Under the pieces are notes generated by a model. It ran no database searches, had not been told where the DNA came from, and saw nothing but the letters and a program-made list of their open reading frames with translations. Both the position numbers and the translations under genes were made by a program. From Taeniopygia guttata (Eukaryota > Chordata > Aves > Passeriformes > Estrildidae), in contig NC_133063.1 of assembly GCF_048771995.1 (NCBI RefSeq), forward strand, positions 68,391,514-68,455,513: a DNA stretch of 64,000 nucleotides, read 5' to 3'. This document shows, in pieces, positions 28,101-39,000 of this stretch (its first letter is position 1; every line of letters starts with the position of its first letter).

Positions 28101-28216
28101 GCCTTATAAATATGATTGCCTGGCAAAAGATTTAGAAAATACAGAGATTGAGATGGTAACAAATTTTGAGATACCAAACCTTAGTTACTGAACAACTAGA
28201 AAACAATAGTACAGCT
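25109..28216. other. noncoding with a GC-rich patch at 27650-27850
   Basis: Unique sequence without a recognisable gene. Overlapping frames at 27432-27932 (+, 166 codons) and 27560-28177 (-, 205 codons) exist because this patch is GC-richer and therefore poor in stops. Neither shows a domain. A candidate CTCF motif lies inside the patch. Confidence 0.5.
27757..27770 (-). promoter_or_regulatory. candidate CTCF binding motif
   Basis: On the minus strand the sequence reads GCCACTAGAGGGCA, which fits the core consensus CCASYAGRKGGCR. It lies in a local CpG-enriched patch (about 27680-27830), the usual setting for occupied CTCF sites. The orientation is leftward. Binding is inferred only. Confidence 0.45.
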
Positions 28217-28668
28217 AGGATGAAGACAATCCCCCCTCCTGGTTGAACACTGCCCTTACCTACACATAGGCTCAAAGGTTAAATGGAATGTTCTATCTCA
28301 CTCCCAATGTATGGTTCATCCCACATCTGTAACCCTCCCCTGAAGCATCTGGTATCTGTGACCCCATTGGCCCAAGTCTTGTTCCAGCCCACCTTGAAGC
28401 CCCCTGATAAGGGGTCCCTGAGGAGCCAGACGCACTCTTGGAACTCCCACCCTCTTGGAACTTCCATCCTCTCCTGGAACATCCTCGTATCTCCCTCTAC
28501 CACTAGCCTCTCCCTTCCCCCACTCCCTCAGGCCTTGCCATGTGTCGCGTCTGGCGACTCCAAGCGAGGCCTTTCACCCTCTATAATAAACCTGATATTT
28601 TAAGAGCAGCCTTCAGAGATCTCTCATCTCCATCCATCCAAACCGTCCTGGAGTCCAGCTTGCCTGCA
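28217..28668 (+). mobile_element. ERV1-type avian LTR, 5' boundary uncertain
   Basis: A pyrimidine-rich segment with repeated CCTCTTGGAAC-type motifs leads to AATAAACCTGATATTTTAAG (poly(A) signal 28585-28590). An 80-bp U5-like tail follows, ending GTCCAGCTTGCCTGCA at 28668. This order (C-rich U3, CTATAATAAACCTGA, short U5 with CCATCC) is one I associate with avian gammaretrovirus-like LTRs. A TG start at 28284 is possible. No target duplication was found, and no primer-binding site follows 28668, so it is not a 5' LTR of a retained provirus. Confidence 0.6.
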
Positions 28669-30175
28669 TGAGAGGAAATTTTCTCTTCTGAGTCTCTGAT
28701 TAAAAGGACATAGCACTCCAGGCACCAGGGAAGGAGATGCGGCTCTCTGAGGCAACATGATCAGGTTCCAGGGAATAAAGGATCGTAATATAAACATCAG
28801 TGGGGTCTGCCACAGACTGAAACAAGTCTTTGGACAATAAGGTTCTATTGCTGAAGGTCCTAAATGGTAATTGGGGAATCTTCTGCAAGTACAGCTTGGT
28901 GAAGAAATTAAAGGAACTCAAGACACACTATGGGCTGCATATTTACTTAGGGGAGTCAGATGGAACAACAACAATCCCCTGTCCCTGTCATCAGAGAGCA
29001 CAAGTCTGTTTTCTGAGATGTGTAATAAGTCTGTGCAGTTTGCACTTTCAGGTGAAGGCTTTGTCTGACCTGCATCTTAAGGTTTTAAGGAAGATACTGG
29101 CTTGGCTTCTGCTGCAGAAGATCATGAGAAGTCAAAAGGCTTTGACAGTGAGAATCAACACAATTGATGGGGAGGCCAACTGGATATTGGCCACTCTGAT
29201 ATTCTCTCTAGATTTCTTTATATTTTCCCAATATTTTGCCCTCTTATTATTACACAGATGCTACTTGTTCTTTTCAGGTGCTATGTTTTCTTTCCAGACC
29301 AGTATTCACTGACTCTTCCATGGTTGGCCCTTGCTTAGACAACCTTTGGGAACAAGCTCCCACTTGGTGTGTCTGTGACTACAGAGTGGTTTTGTAATGC
29401 TGGATTTGGCATTGGTAACTTCTCATACCTGCTGCAGACCTGCCTAAATTATTTCTCAAGTAATTTCAAACTTGTGTGTGAGGAAAGAGAGTTACAGAAA
29501 TACTGCTTCACATCCTGGTTCTCTGCAGCTATATTAAGAGCGTAAGCTATTTGGGGCAGGGATCACCTCCTAGGGCATTTGCTCAGCCTGTGCTGCAATG
29601 ACACCCAGAAGACCTAATATTTTACTGCCCAGAAAAGCAGAGAGGGAAAAAAAGGCACTGTATCCTTATGGGAAGACTGCCCTGATCTATTCTGTGTGTG
29701 GATGTGCAAATTACAACAGATGATGCACTTAGCAATTATGTTCTTTGCATACATAAGCAGGAACAACAGCTCCCAAACTGCCAATATCTCTCTCGATTCT
29801 CACCAAATGGCTGCATGTCACGTGGTCACACAGCAAGGGGGATCAAGGAAATGAGAGGAAAGAAAGACAGAGGAGGAAGCTTCAAATGGCTAGATACATG
29901 CCTCTCAAATGAATTGCATCTTTTAAAAAAAGACTGAAATTCGCCTGCTCTTCAGGTCTTTTCTTCTTTAAAGTAGTTTTTTTTGAGCATTGTAAACTCT
30001 CTCTGAAATGATAAAAGTGATTTCAGCTACCCATGCCTTTGAGTGTATAGCCTGTATAGCCTGAGCCTGTCTGTGTGGTGGGCTGCTTCTTCAATCCAGT
30101 CAATTTTCTGTCCTTCCCTCTCTGTCACCTGATCTTCACATAAAAGAAGAACAACCCCCCATTCCCATCTCCCTC
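28669..30175. other. noncoding, no recognised feature
   Basis: The frame at 28830-29312 (+, 160 codons) lacks any recognised retroviral or cellular domain and is rich in Leu/Ser/Phe. The stretch is otherwise ordinary unique sequence. Confidence 0.5.
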
Positions 30176-30275
30176 CCTCAAAAAAACCACTAAAACTCCA
30201 CCCAAACCAAAAAAACTAAACAAAAACTCCAAGCCCAAAACAAAGAAACAAACAAAAGTCCCAACACAAACAACG
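30176..30275. repeat. A/C-rich low-complexity tract
   Basis: Irregular CAAA/CCCA/AAAAAC blocks over about 100 bp. It is the third tract of this kind in the window; its minus strand is G/T-rich. Confidence 0.8.
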
Positions 30276-31860
30276 GAAATAAAAGGAAACTAGTTCTTCT
30301 CATAGACCACCTTCTGAGAATTTCTGTGATTCATTCCACTTTCTGAATTACACCTCTCTACTTACACAAGAGCCGTGCCAGACAGTAGGCACTAGGGCAG
30401 AAGGTGTTACCCTTTCCCATGTTGTCTGTATGCTCTCTTCTTACAAGCTCTCTGCAAGTGTAAGAGCTGTGTGCTTTAGGACCTCTGAGGCTGACTTCTC
30501 CTAGCAAAGGGTTACTCCTGCCCTTAGAAAGCTTCACACTGACATGCTGACGGAAGGAAGACTGCAATTTTTCAAGTGTTGATAACCAGATAATGTTTTA
30601 CATCACCCGCCACACAGTCTTCCCTGAATCACGGAGTCTGCTGTCTTTTCTGCAGACTTCAGGAGAAAGAAACTCTCAACTTCATCTGCCTATTAAAAAA
30701 GGTTGAGACCTCCAAACTCAGACATTTGGAAGTTGATGTAATTTGACTCGAGTCAGCATAATTGGCTGGCTCTTGCCGCTCTAAACTGCCTGGTAAAGTG
30801 GCGAACTGTGAACCTCACCATGTTGTAGTCTGTGAGGTGCATTTCTTGATATTCCCTCTTTGTATAATACCCAGAACAATTATTTGATAGTTCAGATTAT
30901 TCAGACCACATCAGGGCTCAGGAAAGGTGGAAGAAGACAGAAATGGAGGTGGCCTGATCCTCCTCCAGGTAGCCAATGAAACAGTGACACCAGGTGTGAA
31001 GTCACTTAGAGCAAGTTTTTGAAATAACACAGCCTGTGCGGTGGTCCTAAGCTCTGCTTAAAAACTGGGACAGAATTGTTGCAATGGAAACAGCTGGATA
31101 CTGCGTGCTTTTAAAAATCTGGCTCTTGTTTAGCTGCCTCTATGGGAACTGAGCTTAACTGAAAACCTGGCCCTGACTGGGCATGCTGAGCACTTTAAAA
31201 TGGGCCTTTCTGGTTTTTAGAAATTTCAGCTGATGGCATTCTGCAAATAGCTGAGATTTCCTTTCTGAAGTACTACTGTTCTGTGTTCCATGGTTTTTTT
31301 GTTGCTTTCTTTTTCAGCTGACACAAATGTCAGTGCCTGCCAGTCTGTTCCAGGCTTTGTAAGCTTGTGCAGTTACAGCCTGCTAATTCCTTTGCTTACA
31401 TGCCAAAACGCAGAAGTAGCTATCTGTCACCTTGCTATTTGCTGCTTTTGAATCCAGCCTGAGTGAGTATGTGAATCCTTCAGCCAGGGTCAAGAGTAAT
31501 GCTAAAATTCAAGCCTCATCTACAGGAAGAACACTGACCATCAAAAGCCTCAGCCAAATCTTGGGGCCCTGTTGTACACACAATTGTGCAAATAAAGCTT
31601 GTATGTTCCCTGCAGAATAAACAGACAATATTGACATGAAACAGCAAGAGAAACAGAAAGTATGAAGTGTTGAAGCCACTTAGATAGGAGTGCACAAAGC
31701 ATGCATAGCCAAGGTGGGAAGAATATTCGATTAATATAATGATCTTCACCAAGATCATCAGATTTTGAACACAGCTGAACAAGTTCTTGGTACATACCAC
31801 CAACTATGAGGAACCAGTGAAACGCTATTAATAATTCTCAATAACATTGAGATGGAGGAT

Positions 31861-32631
31861 TTAAAATACAGGCAGAGAACCATATGTTAGAAGTCTTCTG
31901 TAGGGCTGTACCCAGTAGCATGGGTGGCTGACAGTTGAGCTGTTTTCATAGCTTGCTGTGATGCTCTCACAGGAATGTGAGAGGTGTCTGGACAGCATAT
32001 CTCCAACACTCATATCAGCTACACACTGTTGGGAAGTGGTGATTGGTGCCATGTAGTACATTAGTGTTCTTGGATGCTCTTGCCTATAGCATGGGGACAT
32101 GTAGGCACCAGCAGTGCTAGTTATATGATTATGCTGTGACTTCAGGGCATAGTATAAAATCCATGGAAACAAGCTGTCAAGTGTTTTTAGCAGTCTCATT
32201 CCAAAGGGCCAAGGCAATGCAGCAGGCAGAAGGCCAAATCTGTCTTCCCATGAAACCCTGGTTTTTGTACAGGCAAGGAGACATTTACTGTTTCTCTGAA
32301 GCTGAAGAGTGATGGTAAACAGAGCCTCAATGCCAGCTGGAGTGTATGCAGATAATTCTGCTTTCATATGAAAGGTATGAGGCTGGTCTGAACCACTTGA
32401 CTCTCTGGGTAGAGGACAAATCTTCCTGCTGCTAACTTCCTGTTGGCTGTTGGCTTCCTGCATCTGAAAATATCTCCTTCTGGGCAGTAAAGTCAAAGCT
32501 AAGTGGCAAAAAACAGGAGAGATACTCCTCCTGCTCTCCCTGAATCTGTGAATTTCTTGCTGCATTACTTGGGTCTGTTCAGAAGAGAGCAGCCCACTTC
32601 TGCACACCCCGTACCTAAACAAAGACTCCAT
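31861..32631 (-). other. longest open frame in the window (256 codons), product unknown
   Basis: It starts MESLFRYGVCRSG and ends TYGSLPVF. I recognise no family, signal peptide, transmembrane segment or repeat. The composition is rich in Ser, Leu, Arg, His, Tyr and Cys and poor in Gly and Asp, which is typical of chance frames. Yet 256 codons without a stop is rare for DNA this AT-rich; a rough estimate gives an expectation well under 0.1 per window. There is no AATAAA on the minus strand directly after the stop and no obvious TATA before the start. It could be a chance frame, an exon of a lncRNA, or a remnant of an unrecognised mobile element. I would not call it a gene without transcript or conservation evidence. 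Confidence 0.15.
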
Positions 32632-32798
32632 TCCTGTGGTAACACTGTCTTCACATTTGCATGCAAAGTATGATTTTCACTGCACTGTTTAGATTGGCTA
32701 TTATGTAATTAAATCATTCTGTCAGGGAGAGTAAGGGAGGAAAATCTTACCATTTTTTTTTGCTTCTGCTGTCTTAGTACTGATCGGGTTTCTGAAAC

Positions 32799-32816
32799 AA
32801 AAAAAAAAAAAAAAAA
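32799..32816 (+). repeat. poly(A) run, 18 nt
   Basis: 18 A followed by GGAGGAAAAAAAG. No retrocopy is recognised. Confidence 0.9.
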
Positions 32817-35347
32817 GGAGGAAAAAAAGTGACAGAAACAGGAGAGGGGGGACCACCATTGATTGCTGCTAGGGAAAAAAGCCTTTTGTTGGCTAAACTT
32901 CATAATGAATTATACACTCTTCTTCCCACATTAAAGACCATACTGTCTTTTGGCGTTATGCCTGTGACCACAAAGTCAAGTGCAGATGTCTCTCCTCTTC
33001 CCTCTGAGTAATAGCAAGGACAGGCTGCACCCTCCACAGGTGCAGACGGTGTCTTGAGCGGCTTTTTGGGGTCTGCACTATGCCCACTGTCAGGAGTCAA
33101 GCCTAATATTTTAAAAATTGAGATACTTCTGTATGAGACAATAAATTAACTATTTCTTTGCTACATCATTGAGATAGTCCTACCAACTGTCTTACTTCTG
33201 AGTGAATCCTAACAAAAGCCTGACACAGATTAGATTAGCTGGGGTCTAATATTGGGCATTTTCTGATGGAAGTTTTGCTGTGGGTGGTTTGGTTCCAATT
33301 TGAAGGCAATTCCCCCTTCTGTTTCTTCAGTATCTCTAGGGTAAGGCAAAGAATATGCTATTTCTGACTGCGCATAGTTTGCTTCTTCACAGTGACAAGG
33401 CCATAGTGTTTAATATGTTATGGGAGATTAAACAGATTTCCCTACTGTAAGAGAAAAATAATCTTATGACCATTCAAAGGCTGTTTGGTTTTTGTTCTTT
33501 TTTGTCCTAAGCAGTTTCATGATACTGGAGTTTCATGTATCTTAAACACAGATCTATAAAGTTCAAAACAAGAATCTGGCTTTGTCCAACTTACTGATAC
33601 AGCAGGAGGTCCACTTGTGAAGAAGAAAATACAGATATTTACTGCATATATTTTGGAGAAATATGGCAGTGTGACATGAAATCCAGCATCAGATTAGAGG
33701 AGGAAATCTCAGGTACAAACATCAGCCTCATGCTTTATCTTCATGCCTTCCTTAGGTAGTAGCCATTAGATATTCACACATGGGATCTGAGAACCCACTC
33801 TAATGGTTTTGTTGGGGTAGATGCAAGGATGAGCCTTTGGGACTAAAAGGGAGCAAACCTCCTCCGACAATAGAAAGCCATGGAACAAAGGATGGAATAA
33901 TGAATTCCTTCTGCTTGACATTTGCCACTCCTACCCTTGGGGTGGCTGATTATGAAATTGACTATGAAAACCTACAGTTTTGTGCATGTGGAAAAAAATG
34001 GCCATCTGAAAACCCTCAGAAGCACAGCTTTTTCCACTGATCCATGTTCAGCACAGCATCTGCACTGCACCCATCCATCAGTGGATTATGTATGGTGCCC
34101 CCTGCTCTCAGAGGGAAGTGCATGGGACAAGAGAGGTAGCAGAGCCTGCATATCTCTTCAGCCTGAAAGCTGCTGCTGGATGATGCTGTTGATCGCATGA
34201 GCTGCAAATGACAGTGTGAGGAGAAGGCCTGTCCCACAAGGGCCTCAGAAGCTATCTGTGCGCTTTCCTCCCTGGGGTCCTCATGCACAAACACACTGCT
34301 GCTGTTTCATCCAAGATAAAAGGCTCCACTGTTACACAACTGGGCTCAAACTGCACCCAGCAGAATCCCACAGACAGTGAGATGGATTGTGCATGGGTGA
34401 TGACAGGTTTGCAACTTAACAGCTCCATTTAAAAAATCTTAAGACAGTGCTTAACTAGCTGCTAGAAGGTCCTCATGAGGACTGTGGCAATTAGGAATTG
34501 ATATTTGTTTGAAACAGAAAAAAATGCTCTCCACCAATGCATCAAATCCTGAACATAAATTAGTCATTAGGTGGAGCGATTTATTTTGATGACCCCTCTT
34601 TTCCAGTTTGTCCTTCTCAAGATATAGCTACCACAGAAGAAAATCATGGATCCAGGAATCAGCCACGTCACTCCTCTTACAGAAATTTAAATTTCTAACC
34701 CTACAATGTAAAAAGCACAAGAGGAGGAAGTGCATAATCTTGGGTCTTCATCCCAAATCATATGGGGATATTAAGACTTATACTGTAAAATCACTGGGAC
34801 TGGAAACACATGAGCATTCTCTGCAGTAGACCTCACTGACTAATGAGGTCTTTCTTTACCTGACATGCAATATAACACTAATAATACATTTTGTTGATAA
34901 ACAAAATGATAAAAAATATGTCCATCCACTGAAATAACAGGGAAAAATCACGTTTGTGCATATAGAGTAACGCAGACATATGTTGCAATTTATCTTTCTA
35001 CACTGTTACTGCCCAAAGAAATGTACGTATATTTAATCCAGCTCTGGTGCACGTGACAGGCATTCTGCCGCTCTCAGTGATGTTATGTACTGTAAACACC
35101 AAATATCCATTGTAAAACTGTGCTCATTATAAGAAGTAAAATATGGTACCTGAATGTTAACTGAAGTACTAATAATAAAAATTGATTACACATATCTTGT
35201 TTACTGAGCAATTATTCCAGGGATGAGACTGGCTTCCGATTTTGCCTCACTGACTGAATGGCAGAACAGGTATTTGTATGCAGTGTCTCTGACCTGAGAG
35301 AAAATGTCAGAAACTTTGTAAGTTTTGTCAGGAGAGATGAAAAATTC

Positions 35348-35367
35348 TTTTTTTTTTTTTTTTTTTT
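35348..35367 (+). repeat. poly(T) run, 20 nt
   Basis: 20 consecutive T in AT-rich surroundings. This is simple sequence. Confidence 0.9.
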
Positions 35368-35779
35368 CTTTAACTATTAAGTAAAACTATTGTCTGTGTT
35401 ACTTCTTAGAAAAAAGAAGACTATCAGAAAAATTAAATGTAATTTATTGAATAAAAGTCTGTAAAACATAAATTTCTCTACACTTGAACATGATCCATTC
35501 TTTGAATGTGTATCATTGAGGTTTTGTTGACAGGGCTGTTAATGAAAACCCTGACTCTGTGTAATGGGCATACATTTAGATTATGCAGGAGTGTTTAATT
35601 TTATGGCAATTTTCAGATATAGGCTGGTTGAACTGCTCAGCTTTTATATGTACAGAAAATGTATGAAACATTTTACTTGTACCTGTGTGGAATTCTGGGC
35701 TTCTATCTACATCTCAGCCATTGGCAATGTGTACCAGGCAAGTTCTGTGCATATCCCCGTGCTGGCAGCCCACTTTTAC

Positions 35780-36095
35780 AAAATCAAGGAATGATTTGGG
35801 GTGGCAGATCCAAAGAAAGATTAAAGATCATCTAGTTCCACCCTCCCTACCATGGGCAGGGACATCTTCTACCAGATCAGCTTTGTCAGGGTCACATCCA
35901 ACTCTGCCTAAAATATTTCCAGAGATGGGGCACCTGCAGCCTCTCTACACAACTCCTTCCAGTACCTCACCACCGTCAAAGTAAGAAGTTTTTTCCTAAT
36001 AATCTAATCTATTCTACTCTCTTTCAGTTTAAAGCCCTTTTCCTACCACTACATGGCTTTGTACAAAGTTCCTCTCCAGCTTTCTTACACACTCT
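35780..36095 (-). mobile_element. CR1 LINE, 5'-truncated 3' end
   Basis: On the + strand it begins near GGAATGATTTGGGGTGG, continues TTAAAGATCATCTAGTTCCA, CCATGGGCAGGGACATCTTC, TTTCCAGAGATGGGGCACCT, then CTTCCAGTACCTCACCACCG and TTTCAGTTTAAAGCCC. This is the reverse complement of the highly characteristic avian CR1 3' region. CR1 elements insert by target-primed reverse transcription and are nearly always 5'-truncated, as here: the copy stops near 36095, where similarity fades after CTCCAGCTTTCTTACAC. About 315 bp remain, moderately diverged and non-coding. Confidence 0.9.
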
Positions 36096-39000
36096 TTTCT
36101 TCAGCCTCGCCTTTGAAGAGCCCTCTTGTCTGGGCAAAAGTATTGAAACAGTTGTTCTACTCAGGAATCATGCTGTATCAGGACAAAGAGCATCTTAACT
36201 GTACAGTTTCACGGGGAATGTACCCTGAAGCCCTTGGCAAAGCTTCAAAAGCAAGAAATATAAATCCCCAAAACTGGCATAACAGCAGCTTATTTAAAGG
36301 ATTCACTATTGCTCCCCATGAGATCTAAATTCTACTGAATAGTGACTTTTCTTGTAGTGGAAAGTGTTTCAGATTTGATGTAAACTTAACCCTAAGTGTG
36401 GTTTAAATCAGGACTATTTTACCCAGGGTCAGGCAACGTGTGATGACTTTCCTTCTGCTCCTTGAAAAGGACTGTTCACATCTGAAGGAGCAAAACTATT
36501 GGAAGTAGGAGGGAAAAGCCTATTTCCAGTGTTCACTGCCTCCCAAACAAGTGAGATGGAGCTAGTAGATTATGTTGGGACCATTCATCTTGTGGCCAGT
36601 GCCTCACGTGCCATCTGCAAGCTGGCTGCTGTATCCATGACAATGGGCAGCTCAGCTTCTAACTTTTAGACATGCAAAAAGGAATTTATAGTATTTCATA
36701 CTTGATGTAATAGCTGTCTGGTTGGACATTCATATCTAATAAACAGTAAGCTTTAGGTCAGGTGTTTCCTGGCAGCTAATGGCCACCTGTGCTAAAAGTT
36801 GTCAGTTGCTGCAGTAATTCATTAAATGATAGAAAATGGTCTTTATGCCATTCATTATGGCCTCAATGCAAAAGTTTTGTTTCAGGAGTAATCAGCTTTC
36901 TGACACTAATGCCGCTTCTTAGCGAAAAAGGAGGTTGCCTGTTAAGTAGAGAAATGCAGTGTACACAGCCAAACTGGTACTTGCAGGGAAAAGACCCAAC
37001 TTGTGTGAACTGCCAAATGCCAGTGAAAAAAAGAAATAGCCTAATCTTTCTTGACAGAAAGCACTACATCCTTTACAACTTAGACTTCTTCTGAGGAGCC
37101 AGGGGAAGAGAGAAGCACAGAGCCCCACTTCAACACTTTATACATTGATTCCACTTCTACAAAACTATGGATAAGTATGTCTCCTACCAGGATGTGAGAA
37201 ACTATAAAAAAGCAAAAGCCTTCCCTACAAGTAGTATATAATGTTGGCAAGAACACATATATGAAGCACTTTCTACTCAGAAGACATTAAAATGACAAGG
37301 GTCATTCACAGTTTCCAAAACCACGTGTTTCTGAGTGTACCATTTGTAGTGATAACATCTCATAAGAGCCCCAAGCTTGGTACACATCAAAATGAATCTA
37401 TTTTCAAGTTTTACTTTGTGCCTAATCTTTGCAATCTCTCCCACTCAATCTATAAATGGCAATTGATTTGTACACAAATGAGAATTTGTAATAAAAAAGT
37501 GCAGGAAGACGTGCTCTTCTTTCTTCTTCAAAAACCTTTCTTCTGCCTTGGTGAGAAAATGTTGCACTTAAATTGAGCTGTATATTTCACAGAGGCACAG
37601 TGTGGTGTTACTTCCAAGCTCCAACTAACCAGAAGGTTAGAAAAAAGGATTATAACCACTTCTCCAGCAATTTTTAAGTCTGTGTGTTGCTACTGAATTC
37701 AGAAACTACTTATGCCTCAAAACCCATGCAATGTGGACCAGATACTGGAAAGAAAGTACTTCTGGCAACATCAGTAGCTGTCTGACAATTAGCAGTTGCA
37801 GAGCTCACAGAAAAGCCAGGAGCAGCCCCTGGGTCTGGCATGTGTATGTGTTACCTGAAGTCAGTGCTGGAGGAGACCCCCTCAATTAGGACAGCCAACA
37901 ATTTTCAGCTGCATCTTCCAAAGAGGCATCCAGGTTTACAAGTGCTTGTAACAGGAGGAGGAGCAGTAGAAAAGCAGGGCACAGTTGGGCAGATGTGCTG
38001 TACAAAGGAAACAGAAAGGCATTTCACTTATTTCTCATTTGCCTGGTTCTGCTTCTCCTCAAACAAAGTCCACAGAGATTTTTTTTCCACAGATAGACAT
38101 AATGCTGATTATTTACATTAATAAGTAGCTAGTGTCCTCAGGCAACCATTGAAGGGCACAGAATTGAATAGGAATTTATCCCTAAATCATCAGCCTAGGA
38201 TGCTACCACTGGGCCCTACCTGCATACCATAATATTCATCATTTACATGCACATGTGAAAGGAAGAAGGAAGATCAGCAAGGGTAAGAAATCATGAACGA
38301 TAGAGAAGACAATCATATCAGCACTACTGCTTGACCTCAGGGCTCTTCTCGAGTTCCAGTAACTTTTTTATCTTTTGAATAAATGCATGAGCTTTCACTT
38401 GCATTTTAGCCAAAGGTGAAATAGCAGGCAAAACTCTCCTTCCCTGAGAGTTTTGGAGCAGCAAAGGAGGGGTCTTTACTTTTGTATACAGAATAGCAGG
38501 TTCAGAAAAAAAAAAAAGGATGGTCATGGGAGAAAAAAAGGAGCAGAATAATGAGGTAGCTACACTGGCTGATGGAAAACAGCAGATAATTTGAGAAAAA
38601 TTTCATTACATAGGAAAAATTAAAAAGATTGAACTTCCAAACAGAAGCCAATAAAATTACAGTGATGAAAGAATTAGAAAGTAAATAAATTAAAAGACAG
38701 AGGTAGATGGAAGTAGAATTGCTTTCATCACCAAGTGCAAAATGTGTATTGGTGTTTCAATAATGGGACAAAGAGTGAAAGAACTACATTGAACCATAAT
38801 TTTAAATTAATTAGGGATCTCTTGCAGCAGATTCACATACATATATATATCTATATATATCTATATATATATATATATGTTTATAGTGTGTGTGTGTATG
38901 TAACAAATATGTGGAAATCTACTCCTACTGCAGAAATTCCTGTCAGATTTACCCACTTCCACAGAATGGCTTCAGTCTGTCTAGTCCTTACTAACAGTGT

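Larger units (their letters stand above)
30276..35779. other. noncoding stretch with one unusually long open frame
   Basis: No recognised gene or repeat other than the poly(A) at 32799-32816, the poly(T) at 35348-35367 and the 256-codon minus-strand frame listed separately. AATAAAGCTTG near 31590 is a plausible poly(A) signal on the + strand without an identified transcript. Confidence 0.5.

Noticed and set aside
27560..28177. 205-codon minus frame and overlapping 166-codon + frame
   Set aside because: Both depend on the GC-rich patch, overlap each other on opposite strands and show no domain; at most one could be real and neither is supported.
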